This document shows positions 32,479 to 43,953 of a stretch of DNA of 64,000 bases, piece after piece. The stretch comes from Laguncularia racemosa. Its lineage: Eukaryota; Streptophyta; Magnoliopsida; Myrtales; Combretaceae. Under the pieces are notes generated by a model. The model saw nothing but the letters and a program-made list of their open reading frames with translations. It did no database searches and was not told the origin of the DNA. The position numbers were made by a program, and so were the translations under genes. Within the stretch, counting starts at the first letter, position 1, and every line of letters begins with the position of its first letter. The DNA lies in contig JBBMOL010000098.1 of the NCBI GenBank assembly GCA_037954665.1, positions 1,736,001 to 1,800,000 on the forward strand, in the 5' to 3' direction.

Positions 32479-33024
32479 CTTTATGTCGCCTAATTTCAAC
32501 TTAGGTTATTTGATTTCCCTTAAACCCATTCTCATTAGTAGTTGACACATTCTTGAACCCAAATTCCATGATCCAATCTCATCCATTCTCACATTAGGCA
32601 AAAATGGGCAATCTCTTTTTTTTATTATTATAAAGTTTTCATTAAACTTTATTACAAAGAGAGGCAATTATAGACATCCCATTTTTGCCCCTTTGGTTTT
32701 TGTTTTCTCTAGTTTAATTTAGGGAAAAAACCCTAATTTTAGGAAGAGGCCTAAAATACCAAAAAAAAAATAGAAAAACAAAAAAAGACAAAAAATGAAA
32801 TATGAAGAACACAAAAAAAAAATGAAAAAAAAATAATAGTCTTGCAACAATCAATTTTGCTCAATTTAGGCTAAGAATATTTTTAGGATCAAAAATAATT
32901 TTTCACGACCCATGGGATTTGGGCTAATTTTAAAAGACTTGAAGTTAATTGGGTTTTTCTTATAAAATCAGCTTAAGTATTTGTTATAAATAAAATGATT
33001 CGAACATAGAATAACAAAGCAACT

Positions 33025-33088
33025 TAGCTTAGTTGGTTAGATATGCAACCAGTTATGTGGGGGAGAGTTAAAGGTTGGTTGTTTGATC
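33025..33088 (+). promoter_or_regulatory. tRNA-like pol III A and B box sequence
   Basis: TAGCTTAGTTGG at 33,025-33,036 matches the tRNA A-box pattern TRGYNNARNNGG. About 40 bases downstream, GGTTGTTTGATC (33,077-33,088) is a weakened B box. The paired copy 1 has the better form, GTTCGACGC at 5147-5155, but lacks the A-box part by a deletion of about 35 bases. The sequence does not fold as an intact tRNA by eye and is best taken as a tRNA-derived (SINE-like) piece or chance similarity. Confidence 0.4.
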
Positions 33089-34281
33089 ATTCGCGTCCAT
33101 TTAATTTCCGAAGGGCATGTGCATTGCATGTACACATGGTGGCACATGACATGTGCCTTACACATGACCACACATCTTCTTCCTCCTAAAGCTTTGACTA
33201 CAACTGAAATAGGAAAATTAAAAAATTGAAAAAAAAAAAAGAAGCATGTGTGAGCCCAATTATTTTTTATCCGATTTCTCTTATGATAAAGGAAAGTACC
33301 TTAAAAATAAACTCAAAAATCAGAAAAAATAAAATACACATGTAAGATGTTTGTTTTTAAATTAGTAGCTTGTGATTAAACTGACTTGCAAATCATGAAT
33401 TAAGCATATATAATAGTTAAGTAAGGCCTCTAGAACATATTTGCATCTTTGATTTTAAAAACATTCCACAAATTCCTTATCAAATTTAGCCAACAATAAG
33501 AAGAAATTGGAAAAATCCATTAACAACAAAGATTTGATATTTCCTCAAATTTAAGGTTTCATGGGTACCACTCATCACTTGTTTTATAAATAGGGGTCCC
33601 TAGAACTCATCCCAACACACAATAAAAATCAATAAGCTCTCAAATTAAAGAATCACTCACTTTCTCACTCTAGGCATTGTAACTCGCAACCACCATCTCT
33701 CTCTCTCTTCAATTTATCTCATTTGAGAACAAATTAAAGTGAACTAAAGCCATCAAATTATTCCCCATCATCAATAGAGTAAAGCCCAACCATTAAATTA
33801 CATTCAAGTGTTCATGGATTACTCTAATTTGACAAAACAAATTGAAGTTATGATTTAGAGGCTTAAAGAATGGGATCAAGTGAAATTGACCATGATACAA
33901 GCTTTTAATTCTAAAATTGGTTGTGGAATTTGCTTGCCCACAATGTTAGGAGTTGTTTAAACCCCCACTCGTTGACTAACAACTTCTAAAATTCACCAAA
34001 TGAAAGTTGCCAACCATCATGTGAGGTTTGTTTTTACTTTCTCATTAATAAAGGTTCATTTTTTTTTCCTTTTAAAAGAATTTTTTTAATAGAGAGTTTC
34101 TTCCAAATCTTTCTTTTTTAAAAAAATGTTTTCTTTTCTCACTTAGAATAGTTTTTTTTTTAATACAAATCTTCAATTGGCCTTTTTTCAAAAATTAGAT
34201 TTCTTTAGGCTTTTTAAAATAAGACACCAAAAAACTTAGGGTTTTAGAAATTTTCACAAAAAAGTAAAATGGTTAAAAGTA

Positions 34282-34783
34282 GTGCATATGGCCATGAAAG
34301 TTGAGCGATAACTCAAAGAAGCGAAAGTCACTCGAGTTGGGAACCACAACTACTTGAATTCCCACTCTTGTGGAAAGCGGACAGGGGGGAAAAGGGAAGA
34401 GAAACATGGGTTCAAGGCCTATGATGGCGGGAACTTGAAGAAGCACCCACAGGTCGCTAAGGAGAGAGGTAACTCATTAGCTAATGTGGAGGAGGATCGT
34501 GAAGCTACTATGGCTAGATTCCTGTGTGGATTGAATCGTGACATTGCCAACGTTGTGGAATTACAACACTATGTGGAGTTGGAGGACACGGTGCATATGG
34601 TCAAAAGTTAAGCGACAACTCAAAGAAGCGAAAGTCACTCGAGTTGGGAACGACAACTACTCGAATTCCCACTCTCGTGGAAAGTGAATATGGGGGAAAA
34701 GGGAAGAGAAACTTAGTTCAAGGCCTATGATGGCGGGAACTTGAAGAAGCACCCACAGGCCGCTAAGGAGAGAGGTAACTCAT
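34282..34783 (+). pseudogene. Duplicated Gypsy gag fragment inserted in the LTR-like repeat
   Basis: An 85-codon frame (34,354-34,611) contains EEDREATMARFLCGLNRDIANVVELQHYVELEDTVHM, an unmistakable Gypsy gag capsid end. It is preceded by NSHSCGKRTGGKREEKHGFKAYDGGN, which normally follows it in such gags. The explanation is a tandem duplication with a period of about 308 bases: 34,282-34,477 recurs as 34,591-34,783 (for example GCGAAAGTCACTCGAGTTGG and GGCCTATGATGGCGGGAACT in both). The base composition is GC-richer than the surroundings. The gag differs from that at 28.8-29.3 kb, so the donor was another family. Confidence 0.8.
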
Positions 34784-35350
34784 CATCTCAAACTTTAAGA
34801 AATCGGGATATTAAATGTTGACTTTTTTTTTTATAAAATAAACAAAAGAAAATAAACTTTTATTTTAAAAAATTAAAACTACATGGGCTTGATCTTGGTT
34901 AATGAGTACATAGGCACTTCAGGTGACCTTAGAAAATGAAAACCTTATTTTTTGTTAAATAGTTCTTTTCTTAAAAAAAAAAAAAAGGAACTCTTTTCAA
35001 AAAGAGGAAAAAAAGAATCTTGAAGACCTTTTTAATTATTTTTAGAAACTTCCTTATGGAAATTGCAATGGTTTTAGAAAGGTGGCTTCCAAATTCACAA
35101 AATCTCTAGTTTCCTTTTTTTTTTTCTAAAATTTTCTCTTTTCTAGAAAAAATCATAGACTAAAAGTCAAAATTAGGGTTTATTCACTCGTAAACCCTAA
35201 TTTCACACTTTTCTCGATTTAAGTCGGATAACAACTATTTTCAAAAATACTTTTTAAAAATATAAAAGTTTTCCTTAATTTAGTTAAGAGACTTATATTA
35301 AGTGGGTTAGACTTAATATAAGCTTAATTAAGGAAAAGGGAAACCAAAAT

Positions 35351-36446
35351 TTAGGCTTGACAACACTCATCTCACTTGTAAGCTAAATTTTCATTAAATC
35401 CCTACAAGTAAACAATTTAATTAGATAGGAGTTGACTAATGATATAGGGGTTTAAATCCATGAGCATATGTTTTGGTACCATGCCTAACACCATAATCGT
35501 CTTATCTAAAAACTTAGCTTTTAGATATAATGTGGGTCATTATATTTGTTACTTAATTATAAACAATACACTTTGGCATTCATCAAGCAAGATCAAATAC
35601 ATGCATCACATATGCACAAATCAATTTATTTAGAAGCACATCGAAGCATAATAGTTCATCATCTCTAGTGTAATCATGCACTTCCATTTAAGTAATACAA
35701 CTAACCTGGTTTCCTGCTCATTTACTTTCTATAATACAATAAATAGATAATAGAAAAGTTATGTCTTAACAATAACTATTACTAGGAATAAATAGAAATT
35801 TATCTTCTAGTATTTACTTTATGTAATTTTTTTATTATAAGGAATACTTGTCATAATATTTATTTTATTTCATTAATTGTAGCTATAAATTAGGATTATA
35901 AGAAAAAAAATACCAATATGTCCCTATTTGGTCTTCTTGGAAAATAACTAAAAGTCATTTGACTTCCCTCATTAATTAGGAGTACAGTTGTCCAATTACT
36001 TGAACCTTTTGTTCCCTATAAAGAGAATAGAAAAGTTAGAAGGAATAAAATTCCTAGACAAATTTTTAAGTAAACAAGGCAATATGTAGCAATGCAAGAA
36101 TAGTTATTATATTCGCTCCATATTACTTCTAAGCAAATGGGTTGTCATACATTTAGTTAATTCCTATCTTGTGCATGTTTGAGACTAACTTAATGTACTT
36201 AGCTTCTTGAATACTAGGTGTCATACATTTAGCTCATAACTAGCACTAAGTAGCATTTATAAGGTATATAGTATGTGTCACGTATTATGTTAGTCTTATC
36301 ATGCTAACTATATCTATTAGCTTACTAAACAAGTGAAATTAATTTATAAATATATTAAAAATGCTTATTTTAAGTATTCAAATATCTAAATATATATTAA
36401 TAATCAATAATTAAGTCCATATATAATGGAACACTTCACATCATTA
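35351..36446. other. Non-coding sequence, no gene recognised
   Basis: AT-rich, no coding similarity on either strand. 35,491-35,570 resembles 4739-4800. The remainder may be host intergenic DNA. Confidence 0.5.
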
Positions 36447-36699
36447 AAACATGTTGAACTCGATAATTGAAAAACAAAAGTTGAAAGTGCTTACTAGATA
36501 TACAAATCTAAGAATCAAAGATGAAGCAGCAAGGTGAAGGAGACAAATTGATGTGAAAAAAATTATCTAAATTATGTAACTAACTTAATTAACTTGTGGA
36601 GTACACAGTATTTATACCATTCTATTAATGACAAGTGCTAAAATATGTATAGTCTGATATAAATAAAATAAATACTTACTTCCACACCCCCTCCCTCAA

Positions 36700-37993
36700 A
36701 TTGGCCATGGTAAAAGTCTCAACTTGGATAAAATAGAAGACCACTAAGTAGCACTAACCGATTTAGTCATGTTATTAGCTAAATGACAATGAGAAGGAAT
36801 ATGTACTATCTTCAAGAAATTAGAATTAACATGGTCATGGGTAAAGTGGATATCGAGCTTAATGTGCTTTGCGTGCCCATGGAGAAAAGGATTTTTGGCC
36901 ATTAATTTTGCAAATTTGCTATTAGTAAAAAGTGTAATAGGAAGAGAGACATGAATGCCATGATCTCACAAAGCATAGGACATCCATAGTAACTCCTTTA
37001 TAGTAGAGTCTATGCTTATAGTCGGCTTTAGCTACAGAAGTAGAAACCATAGTTTGTTTCTTTGTTTCCAAGAAACTAATGAAGTCTCAAGGAAAATACA
37101 ATACTGTGTCAATGATTTTCAATTAACTTGAGAGGCACCCTAATCAGCATCACCATAAAAGAGTAAATTGAGAGTACTAGATGAAGAGAAAAAAAGCCTT
37201 GGTTTACGTGACCTTTGGGATAACAAATAACATGAAGTGCTACGTTGAGATTTGTAGTTCTTGGTGAAGAAACAAACTAGCTTAAGTTGTATTACTACAA
37301 AAGATAAATTTGGTCAAGTAATAGTTATGAGTATAAGAGCCTGCTAACAAGTAGCTTAAACAAACTTGAATCTACAAGTAAGTCACCTAAGTGATTTTTG
37401 AGACATAAACTTGATGGACAAGGAACAAGGAGGGTTTGGCTGCTGTCATGCCAACATCTAATAAAATATCTAAAGAAAATTTTCTTTGGTTGAGCAAAAA
37501 ACTAGAGTCTAATCTATAAATGTCAATGCCTAAGAAAAATCTAGCTTCTCCTAGATCTTTAATGACGAACACCTTATGAAGAGTTTGTTTTACTTCATTA
37601 ATTTCTATGAGTGAAGCTCCCATAACCAAAACATTATCCAATACACCAACACTATTAGAAACCCAACTAAAGATTGTTTAGTAAACAATGAATTATTTGA
37701 TTTCGATTGTTGAAAGCTAAGGGACACAATAAATTTTGAAAATTCCTTATTACATTGTCATGAAGCTTGTTTGAGCCTATAAAAAGACTTAACAAGCTTA
37801 CACACTTGACCCAAAGTAGCTTGAGTATAAACATATGGAGGGAGCATATAAATGTCTTCATCAATTTAACCATGTAAAAAAAAGTGTTATGGGCATCCAA
37901 TTGGTGTACATGCCAATGCTTGATGGAACACCTCTTGATGTAAGATGCCATTTTTAGCAAATTAGTCTTGGCATTCCTTGGACAAAAACTCAC
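36700..37993 (-). pseudogene. pol: Copia reverse transcriptase/RNase H fragments
   Basis: 37,993-37,667 carries the RT start in decayed form (KHWHVHQLDAHNTFFYMVKLMKTFI, from the HQLDV-x-NAFLHG-x-L region). 37,641-37,387 has MDNVLVMGASLIEINEVKQTLHKVFVIKDLGEARFFLGIDI, the segment after the Y-x-D-D motif, which has itself changed to MDN-like. Around 37,020-37,150, remnants of the RNase H words ISFLETKKQTMV and FYGDADQG can be read across stops. There is no possibility of activity. Confidence 0.75.
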
Positions 37994-38088
37994 TCTATTT
38001 TAAGGACAATATCAAATTCTATTTTTGTGTATAAAATTAAATTTGATAGAATGGTAGGTGTTTGGGATTTATAAGTCATCAAGAAAGT

Positions 38089-38791
38089 CTATGTGCACCT
38101 AGTCATGTCATCTACTATGTTAAGGAAAAAGTTAGCATCAGGAATATAACTTAGGTTATGAGGCCCCATAATATCAATATGAAGCAGGTCAAAAGTATAC
38201 AATGAACAAAAAAACCTAGAAGGAAAGGGCAAACAATGAAATTTTGCACGCAAACATGTATCACAAGGAAAATTAGATAGATTCGACCCTTTACATGGAG
38301 GCAAATGTTTGAGTTTTGACATTGACAAAATTTATTATGTAATAGATTTAGTGACAAGTCATTATTGGTGTAAGTATCATTACAAGGAAAAGAAGCAATA
38401 CTAGTGGAATTACAAAGCAATTCAATTAAGCTAGGCAACTTGACTTGGATTGCATAGCATAAGTCTGTCTTGCACATCGACAATAGCTACAGTTGTCTCA
38501 GTATTTGGGGTCCTAGAAATAACATTTGAGAAGATCAAAAGAAGCAATTAAATTAGAATTCATGAGGATCTTATTTGCTAATAGAAGATTAAAGAAAAAG
38601 TCCAATACAAGTAAAACATTCATGAAGCTAACATGGTCATTAATTCTAACATTTCCAACAATGTAAACCATCTTTTCTTTTCCATCTAGTAATCTTATAT
38701 GAGCTAGTTTGAATAGTGTGTGTTTTTGGGTTAAAGGTGAGAATACGAGGTCATGTGGTTTGAAGCCCTTGTATCTATAATCAAAGAGCAC
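38089..38791 (-). pseudogene. pol: Copia GAG-pre-integrase and integrase N-terminus, truncated
   Basis: 38,791-38,513 has the pre-integrase barrel region (YIVGNVRINDHVSFMNVLLVLDFFFNLL). 38,328-38,089 has HLPPCKGSNLSNFPCDTCLRAKFHCLPFPSR and FDLLHIDIMGPHNLSYIPDANFFLNIVDDMTRCT, containing the first catalytic Asp. The frame ends at a stop and the remaining integrase core (second Asp, Glu) is missing before RT, accounting for most of the internal deletion. Confidence 0.8.
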
Positions 38792-38922
38792 AAGTTACTA
38801 TTCTTCCAAAGGAATGTATGATTTAAATTTTGAAGAACAATCCATTGAAGCTACAACTTTACTCCCTTTCTTTTCTTTAGTCCCCTTATACCAATATAGA
38901 AAACCTATAATTTTGAAACAAT

Positions 38923-39775
38923 TCAAATAGTATGTCCTATTTTCTTGCAATGTGCACAACTTTTTTTTTTTTTAATGTTCTTCCCTTTTCTATTCCTCTT
39001 ATCATCATTCATAGGCTTCTTATAATTCTTTGCAAGAAATGCAACATTGTCTTCACTCAAAGAATTGCCAATAGTCTTGCCTTTGCTTCCCAATTTAGTA
39101 TACAAAATAATAGGCCTTGTTTGATGGTAGAGGCTCCATGGAAAGGATTTGGTTTCTTGTATTTTTGTTCATATCATAAGTCCCTTAAAAAATTGAACAA
39201 ATTATCTAATTCCAAGTATTTCTCAACTAAACTGCACTCACAACAATCTATAGCTTTGTAAGTACATTGTTGAATTTCACTTAAATTACTCAATTTATCC
39301 CAAAGTCATTTGAGTTTGTTAAAATATATTGTCACTTTTGCACTGCCCTATTTGAAATTCACTATTTCAATTTGTAAAAGAAACAAGAGAGGTCCATTTA
39401 GCAAACCAAACCTTTCACAGATGTCCTCCCATTAACTCCTTAACAAATTTAACATATATGAAGCCTTTGGAAAAAAAATTTAGAAATTGAATTCAATATC
39501 CAACATCTTACCATAAAATCATACCTTATCCACTTTTGTTCATTTGGTGAATCGGGCTTAGGTTTTACACATGAGCCATCTATAAACCCTACTTTTGATT
39601 TTGCACCAAGTGCAAGTTTAATTGATTGGTTCCAACTAAGAAAATTGGTTCCATTGAACACTACATTCAAGATAATGGTCCCTAGATTATCATATCCCCA
39701 AAAGAAAAGAGGATCATTGTAAAAAGTTTCTAGATTCATGTTAACATTATTCACATCAGGTTCGCCATGAAACAT
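38923..39775 (-). pseudogene. gag: Copia gag remnants with zinc knuckle
   Basis: 39,775-39,449 shows the gag start (DNLGTIILNVVFNGTNFLSWNQSIKLALGAKSKVGFIDGS...W-x-R-x-D-x-M-V-R-C-W-I-L-N-S-I). 39,105-38,923 ends in CAHCKKIGHTI, the first part of a zinc knuckle. The section between is broken. The gag is similar to the plus-strand Copia gag at 58,981, sharing the G-T-L/I-I-x-N-V-V-F-N-G-T-N-F words. Confidence 0.8.
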
Positions 39776-40102
39776 ACCAGCAATGAAGAAAAGAATAGAG
39801 AAAACAAACGATTTTGCCCTAGCCTTGCCATGATGCTATGTTGAACTCGGTGGTTGAAAAACAAAGATTGAAAGTGCTTGCTTGATATACGAATCTGAAA
39901 ATCAGAGATGAAGCAGCAAGGTGAAGGAGACGAACTGATGTGTAGAAAATGATGTGAATTAGGTATTACTATTGTTGTTGTTGTTGTTAATGTCCACAAG
40001 ATAATTTATTTGTTCGCAATGTAATATAGTAAGGATTAATGGCACGTGTTTAAATATATACAATTTGATATAAATAAAATGAATACTGGCTTCTACGAAA
40101 CA

Positions 40103-40497
40103 TAATGAAATGCCAAGACACCGAAAAGCATCAACGTGTGACAACTAGTCAAGAAGAGGAACCTTCATTTTAGTTTCAGTAGCGGCAATACAAAGGAGTT
40201 ACTTAGTCTCCCTTTACCAAGTTCGATGTGATAACTGAATCAAACCAAAGTTTCAAAGCCAAATTATTGACCTTTCATGAAAGTGGAGGGACCAATTAGG
40301 TCCCATTCGAATTTTTCTGTTATGAGTTCTTCCTCTGAAGCTTCGGAGGAACAACTATTTGAGAGTGAGGGATCGATGTCCCACGTCATCTTCTACCGAT
40401 TACCACTACCTATTAAATTGGTTTCCGGGCAACGGGCCGCCAGTATTTCAACGCAAAAGAAAAGAAAATGTTTACTCTTTGAACTTTTGACAATATA
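40103..40497 (+). other. Host-like sequence with one unrecognised small ORF
   Basis: 40,277-40,498 is a 73-codon frame, rich in Ser and Glu near its start (SVMSSSSEASEEQLFESEGSMSH), GC-richer than its surroundings and ending just as a very AT-rich stretch begins. I recognise no family. It could be the remnant of an exon or chance. No promoter or splice evidence is strong enough to support a gene. Confidence 0.3.
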
Positions 40498-42412
40498 GTG
40501 TCTATTGAGTAAATATTTATTTATTTATTTTGCGATTTAATATTTATCTTTTAAATTTAGTTTTAATTCAATATCTCTACTAAAGTTAATGACTATTATA
40601 TTATTTTACATTTTAGTGTCTATAATTCAGTTAATATTGCATTATAGTATCTATACTTTAATTATGATGCATTTAGTGTTAGTTAACATATTAATTTTTT
40701 TATAAAAATTAATTTTTAATGTTTTTTGATTAATAAATTATTTTCAAAATTAAGAAAAAATATTTTTGTACCGGTGCATAACTTTTGCATGCACTGTCCA
40801 ATTTTATCAAACTTTATATCATTAAGAAGCCAATAAGACGTACTTTTGTTTGAAAATAAGATTTGACACGCATCCTCTAACTATCAAAACTAAGTAAAAT
40901 TTAAACTTATTATAGCTTGCAAACCAACTTTCATTTAACCTTGAAACACAAATTTTCAAACTCATCAAATAATACATTTCCACATAGTATACATTTTGCT
41001 ATGTCTCTTGTAATATTCTAGTATTGATTTATCAAACTTCATGTCATAATAACTTGCAAAGAAAATATTGTATGAGTGTAAACTTATAACCCTAGAATAT
41101 TTGTAATATAAGCTATTTAAAAATTATCAATTTGATTTTAAATTATGTAGTTAAAAATCGTCATTTTTGTTAGGTGAACTTGCATGGCGTTTTTATTTTT
41201 GTATTTTTGAATATCAATATAATTTTAAGATTGTAACATTGCAAAATTTAAATAAATTTACAATCATTATAATCTTACAATTTTGCAATTACATTATGGG
41301 ACATGAGAATTCACAAATGATAAAAAGATTACAAAATTTTAAGTGAAAGTATCAAAAAAGGAACATATTTACAAAATATAAAGGTTATTAAAATAAAAAT
41401 AAATAAATTCATAAAATTAAGGACAATTGTAATGCATGGAAAATTGAAAATTTAAAATATATTTTCAGTCCGTGTGAACTATTACAAAAAATACAAAAGA
41501 GATATTAAAACATAAAAATTGCAAATATAAAAGATTAATATAAGAAAAGATTATAGAAATTGCAAAATTTTCCTATTACTAATCTCTTCTTCTTCTTCTT
41601 CTTCTTTCTTGCAACAATCCATTATTTCTAATAATATACAAAATATATATAAAAAGAAAGATCAATACACCTAAAAAATGGATGATTTTCAACTATGTAA
41701 TTTTGAATCAAAAATGGTAATTTTTGCTAACTCCTAACTTGAACTTTTCGATAATTCTACGGTTGCAATCATACAATATTAGATTTGCAAGCTATGGGAT
41801 TGCAAAGTTATAAAACTCAATATTCTGCCACTATTGAAAAATAGCAAAATTTTACAATATATAGTGTTATTTGGCAAGTCTAAAAATTTATGTTATAAAA
41901 TCAAACAACACCTAATTTACAATAATTATATGGATCAATTAAAAGACGTCACATGTAAAAAATTTAATGCGTAGCTACTAACATCAACAAAATTCATCTA
42001 TTAAGAAGCATTTGAAAATTGTAACGAAGACACTTAAATAAACAAACTTTGAAAGTATAGGCATTAAATTGCAAAAAAAGTAGTATAGGCACTTGATTCT
42101 CCAAAATTAAAAGTACAAACACTGAAAAAATCTTTATTCCATCAAGAGTTCTCCAAAAATATAAGATTTGTTAAGATTGAACATCATATACAAAAGTCAT
42201 ACACATTTAAAATTATTGAACATATATAATTGTATTTTAATTTTTAAAATAATATATCAATGAGAAAATTAAAAATTGATTTTTTGATAAAAAAATAAAA
42301 TTGATAAATAAGAAATGCAATTAGTCAGCAAACACTAAAGTGCGTCAAAACTATAAATAAATACCATAATATAAACACTAAAATACAACAATCGTTAACT
42401 TATTGCTAAAGC
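40495..42412. mobile_element. Possible DNA transposon remnant with inverted subterminal repeats
   Basis: 40,577-40,735 is similar in inverted orientation to about 42,270-42,412. After reversal both read GTTAA(C/T)GA, TATTTTAGTGT(C/T)TATA, TATGGTAT/TATAGTATC and TTAGTGTT. 40,498-40,560 is likewise similar in inverted orientation to 42,045-42,110, sharing GCGATTTAAT/GCAATTTAAT and CTATACTTT. The order of the two repeat classes is not simply mirrored, which fits repeated subterminal motifs rather than clean terminal repeats. The core is AT-rich and non-coding. A MITE or Mutator-like remnant is plausible, but no ends or target duplication could be fixed. Confidence 0.4.
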
Positions 42413-42666
42413 TAAACGTATAAAATGCTTGTTGTATTTTTTATCCGAATTATTTTAATCTGACATTTAGAAACTTGAAACCACGAAGCTTCACATACAA
42501 ATTCATTGAAGTCTTGGTCAAGTTTACTTTCCATCGTGACACTGGCCTACATTATGTAGGAATCTAAAACAGTTTAATCAAAATTCTTATGACCTGTCGG
42601 TGCCTTCTTTTCTTGTTGCTTTAATCCTGTTTCCTTCACATTGTATCCTTCTTAGCAGATGAAAAA
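42413..42666 (+). promoter_or_regulatory. Upstream region of the NB-ARC gene
   Basis: The 250 bases before the start codon are less repetitive. The word CTTGGTCAAG (about 42,512) contains TTGACC on the minus strand, a W-box-like site recognised by WRKY factors in defence genes. TATAAATAAATA at about 42,351 is the nearest strong TATA-like word, though it lies in the adjacent inverted-repeat sequence. Start and control are inferred, not shown. Confidence 0.3.
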
Positions 42667-43848
42667 ATGGATGAATCCTCTGTGTTCGGTACAATACTTC
42701 GTGTTTTATTCGAAGTATTGTTTCAGGGGCTCGGTCGCTGGCTTATGGACTTTATCTGGGCGAGATCTAGAAAGGTCGATGAGGATGCACTAGCACTAGT
42801 GAAGAAGTTGAAGACAACAATCTTATCCGTTGAGGGTATGTTGAACGGTGCAATACAGAAACATATCGCGAACGCAGCTGTGCTAGAATGGTTAAACGAG
42901 CTAGAAGATGCTGTATATGATGCTCACATCCTCCTGAATGAAGTTTGTGCCGAGTCCTCTGATGGAAAGTTAGGAAGTGAAGCCACAATAAAAGAAATCA
43001 AAAGGATTCTTAACAAATTAGAGTACATGGCAGGACAGAAAGACGTTCTTGGATTGGGAGAATTGAAAATAAGTCCATTGTGCAAATCACCTACAACTTC
43101 ATTCTTACAAGAATCCCACGTCTATGGCCGCAGTGATGACATGGAGGCAATCACTAGGTTACTTCTGTTATATGATGAGTCCAGTGATGTCACAAGTGTG
43201 ATTACTATTGTTGGTGATGCTGGGATTGGGAAGACCACCCTAGTACAGCTTGTGATCGATAATGATAGAATTCGTGAGCATTTTGACCTTATGGTATGGA
43301 TTTGTGTTTCGAATGGATTCGATGCTTACTCTGTAACAAAGGCAATCTTAGAAGCAGCTACTATGTCCACTTGTGATATTAGAGAGTTGAGTGTGCTTCA
43401 AATTAGACTTGTAGAGGTGGTAAGTCGTAGAAGGCTCTTACTTGTTTTGGATGATGTTAGTGATTCGAACTGTACGGAGTGGGAGATCCTCAAAGGTCCG
43501 CTAAGAGTTTGTGCTAAGGAAAGTAAGATCGTTGTGACAACCTGTGACGAGAACATAGCAGCAATGATGCGGACACTTCCGGCTTATCATCTGAACAAGC
43601 TGTCATTCAAGGATTGCTGGTCGATCTTTGCTAGACATGCATTCCACGGTGGTCGCTTTGTTGCTGATCTGGAATTAAAAGTGGTTGGGAGAGGAATTGT
43701 AAAGAAGTGCAAAGGCCTTCCTTTAGCTGCTAAAACTCTTGGAAATCTCCTCCGCTATCAACCGAATAGGGAGGAATGGGATAGGATTTTAATGGATGAA
43801 ATATGGGATTCTTCCCATGACATCATAAGCATTATACAGAATTTAAGT
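42667..43848 (+). CDS. CNL-type NB-ARC segment, truncated, with possible splice to the next exon
   Basis: A 394-residue open segment. Residues 1-140 form an Rx-type N-terminal coiled coil (VLEWLNELEDAVYDAHILLNEV). The NB-ARC has its P-loop at 183-191 (GDAGIGKTT), RNBS-A at 206-215 (FDLMVWICVS), Walker B at 257-264 (LLLVLDDV), RNBS-B (SKIVVTTC, where Arg is usual instead of Cys) and GLPLA at 350-354. It resembles RPP13-like-1 resistance proteins, nucleotide switches that sense pathogen effectors in the cytoplasm. The ARC2 region, MHD motif and all LRRs are absent. Similarity ends at QNLS-VS. A GTAAGT donor at 43,849 fits an exon end at S394; read through, the frame stops at 43,875. Upstream ATGs are lacking, so the start is reasonable. 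Confidence 0.85.
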
Positions 43849-43953
43849 GTAAGTATCCTCATATATGTCTTGTAGAGGATGATTTTGGCATTAATCTTTA
43901 AAACTGGAATAATTATATGTAAACATTCTTAAATTATACTTCCATGGATACAG

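Larger units (their letters stand above)
32700..35350 (+). repeat. LTR-like repeat, copy 2 (paired with 4820-6830)
   Basis: Colinear with copy 1 but carrying a roughly 500-base gag-derived insertion at 34,282-34,783. TATA-like TTTTATAAATAGGGG at about 33,572-33,587 precedes GTCCCTAGAACTCA, CTCACTCTAGGCATTGTAAC and a CT-rich leader. Unlike copy 1 it retains a tRNA-like A-box region at 33,025-33,036. Open frames are absent apart from the inserted fragment. Confidence 0.6.
36452..40097 (-). mobile_element. Internally deleted Copia retrotransposon
   Basis: A 3.65-kb element with LTRs at 36,452-36,686 (235 bases) and 39,839-40,097 (259 bases), both beginning TGTTGAACTCG. A perfect target duplication aaaca lies at 36,447-36,451 and 40,098-40,102. 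A degenerate primer-binding site (minus strand TAGCATCATGGC) occupies 39,827-39,838, and a GGGAGGGGGTG polypurine tract lies beside the 3' LTR at about 36,686-36,700. The right LTR contains an extra (TGT)n run near 39,974. The coding content is gag, zinc knuckle, start of integrase and parts of RT. At about 3.1 kb, the interior is well short of a full Copia. Confidence 0.9.

Noticed and set aside
33025..33088. A genuine tRNA gene
   Set aside because: The acceptor and anticodon stems do not pair by eye and the B box is degenerate. Only a tRNA-derived promoter-like piece is supportable.
42767..42988. Antisense gene within the NB-ARC segment
   Set aside because: It is the reverse shadow of the coiled-coil coding region.
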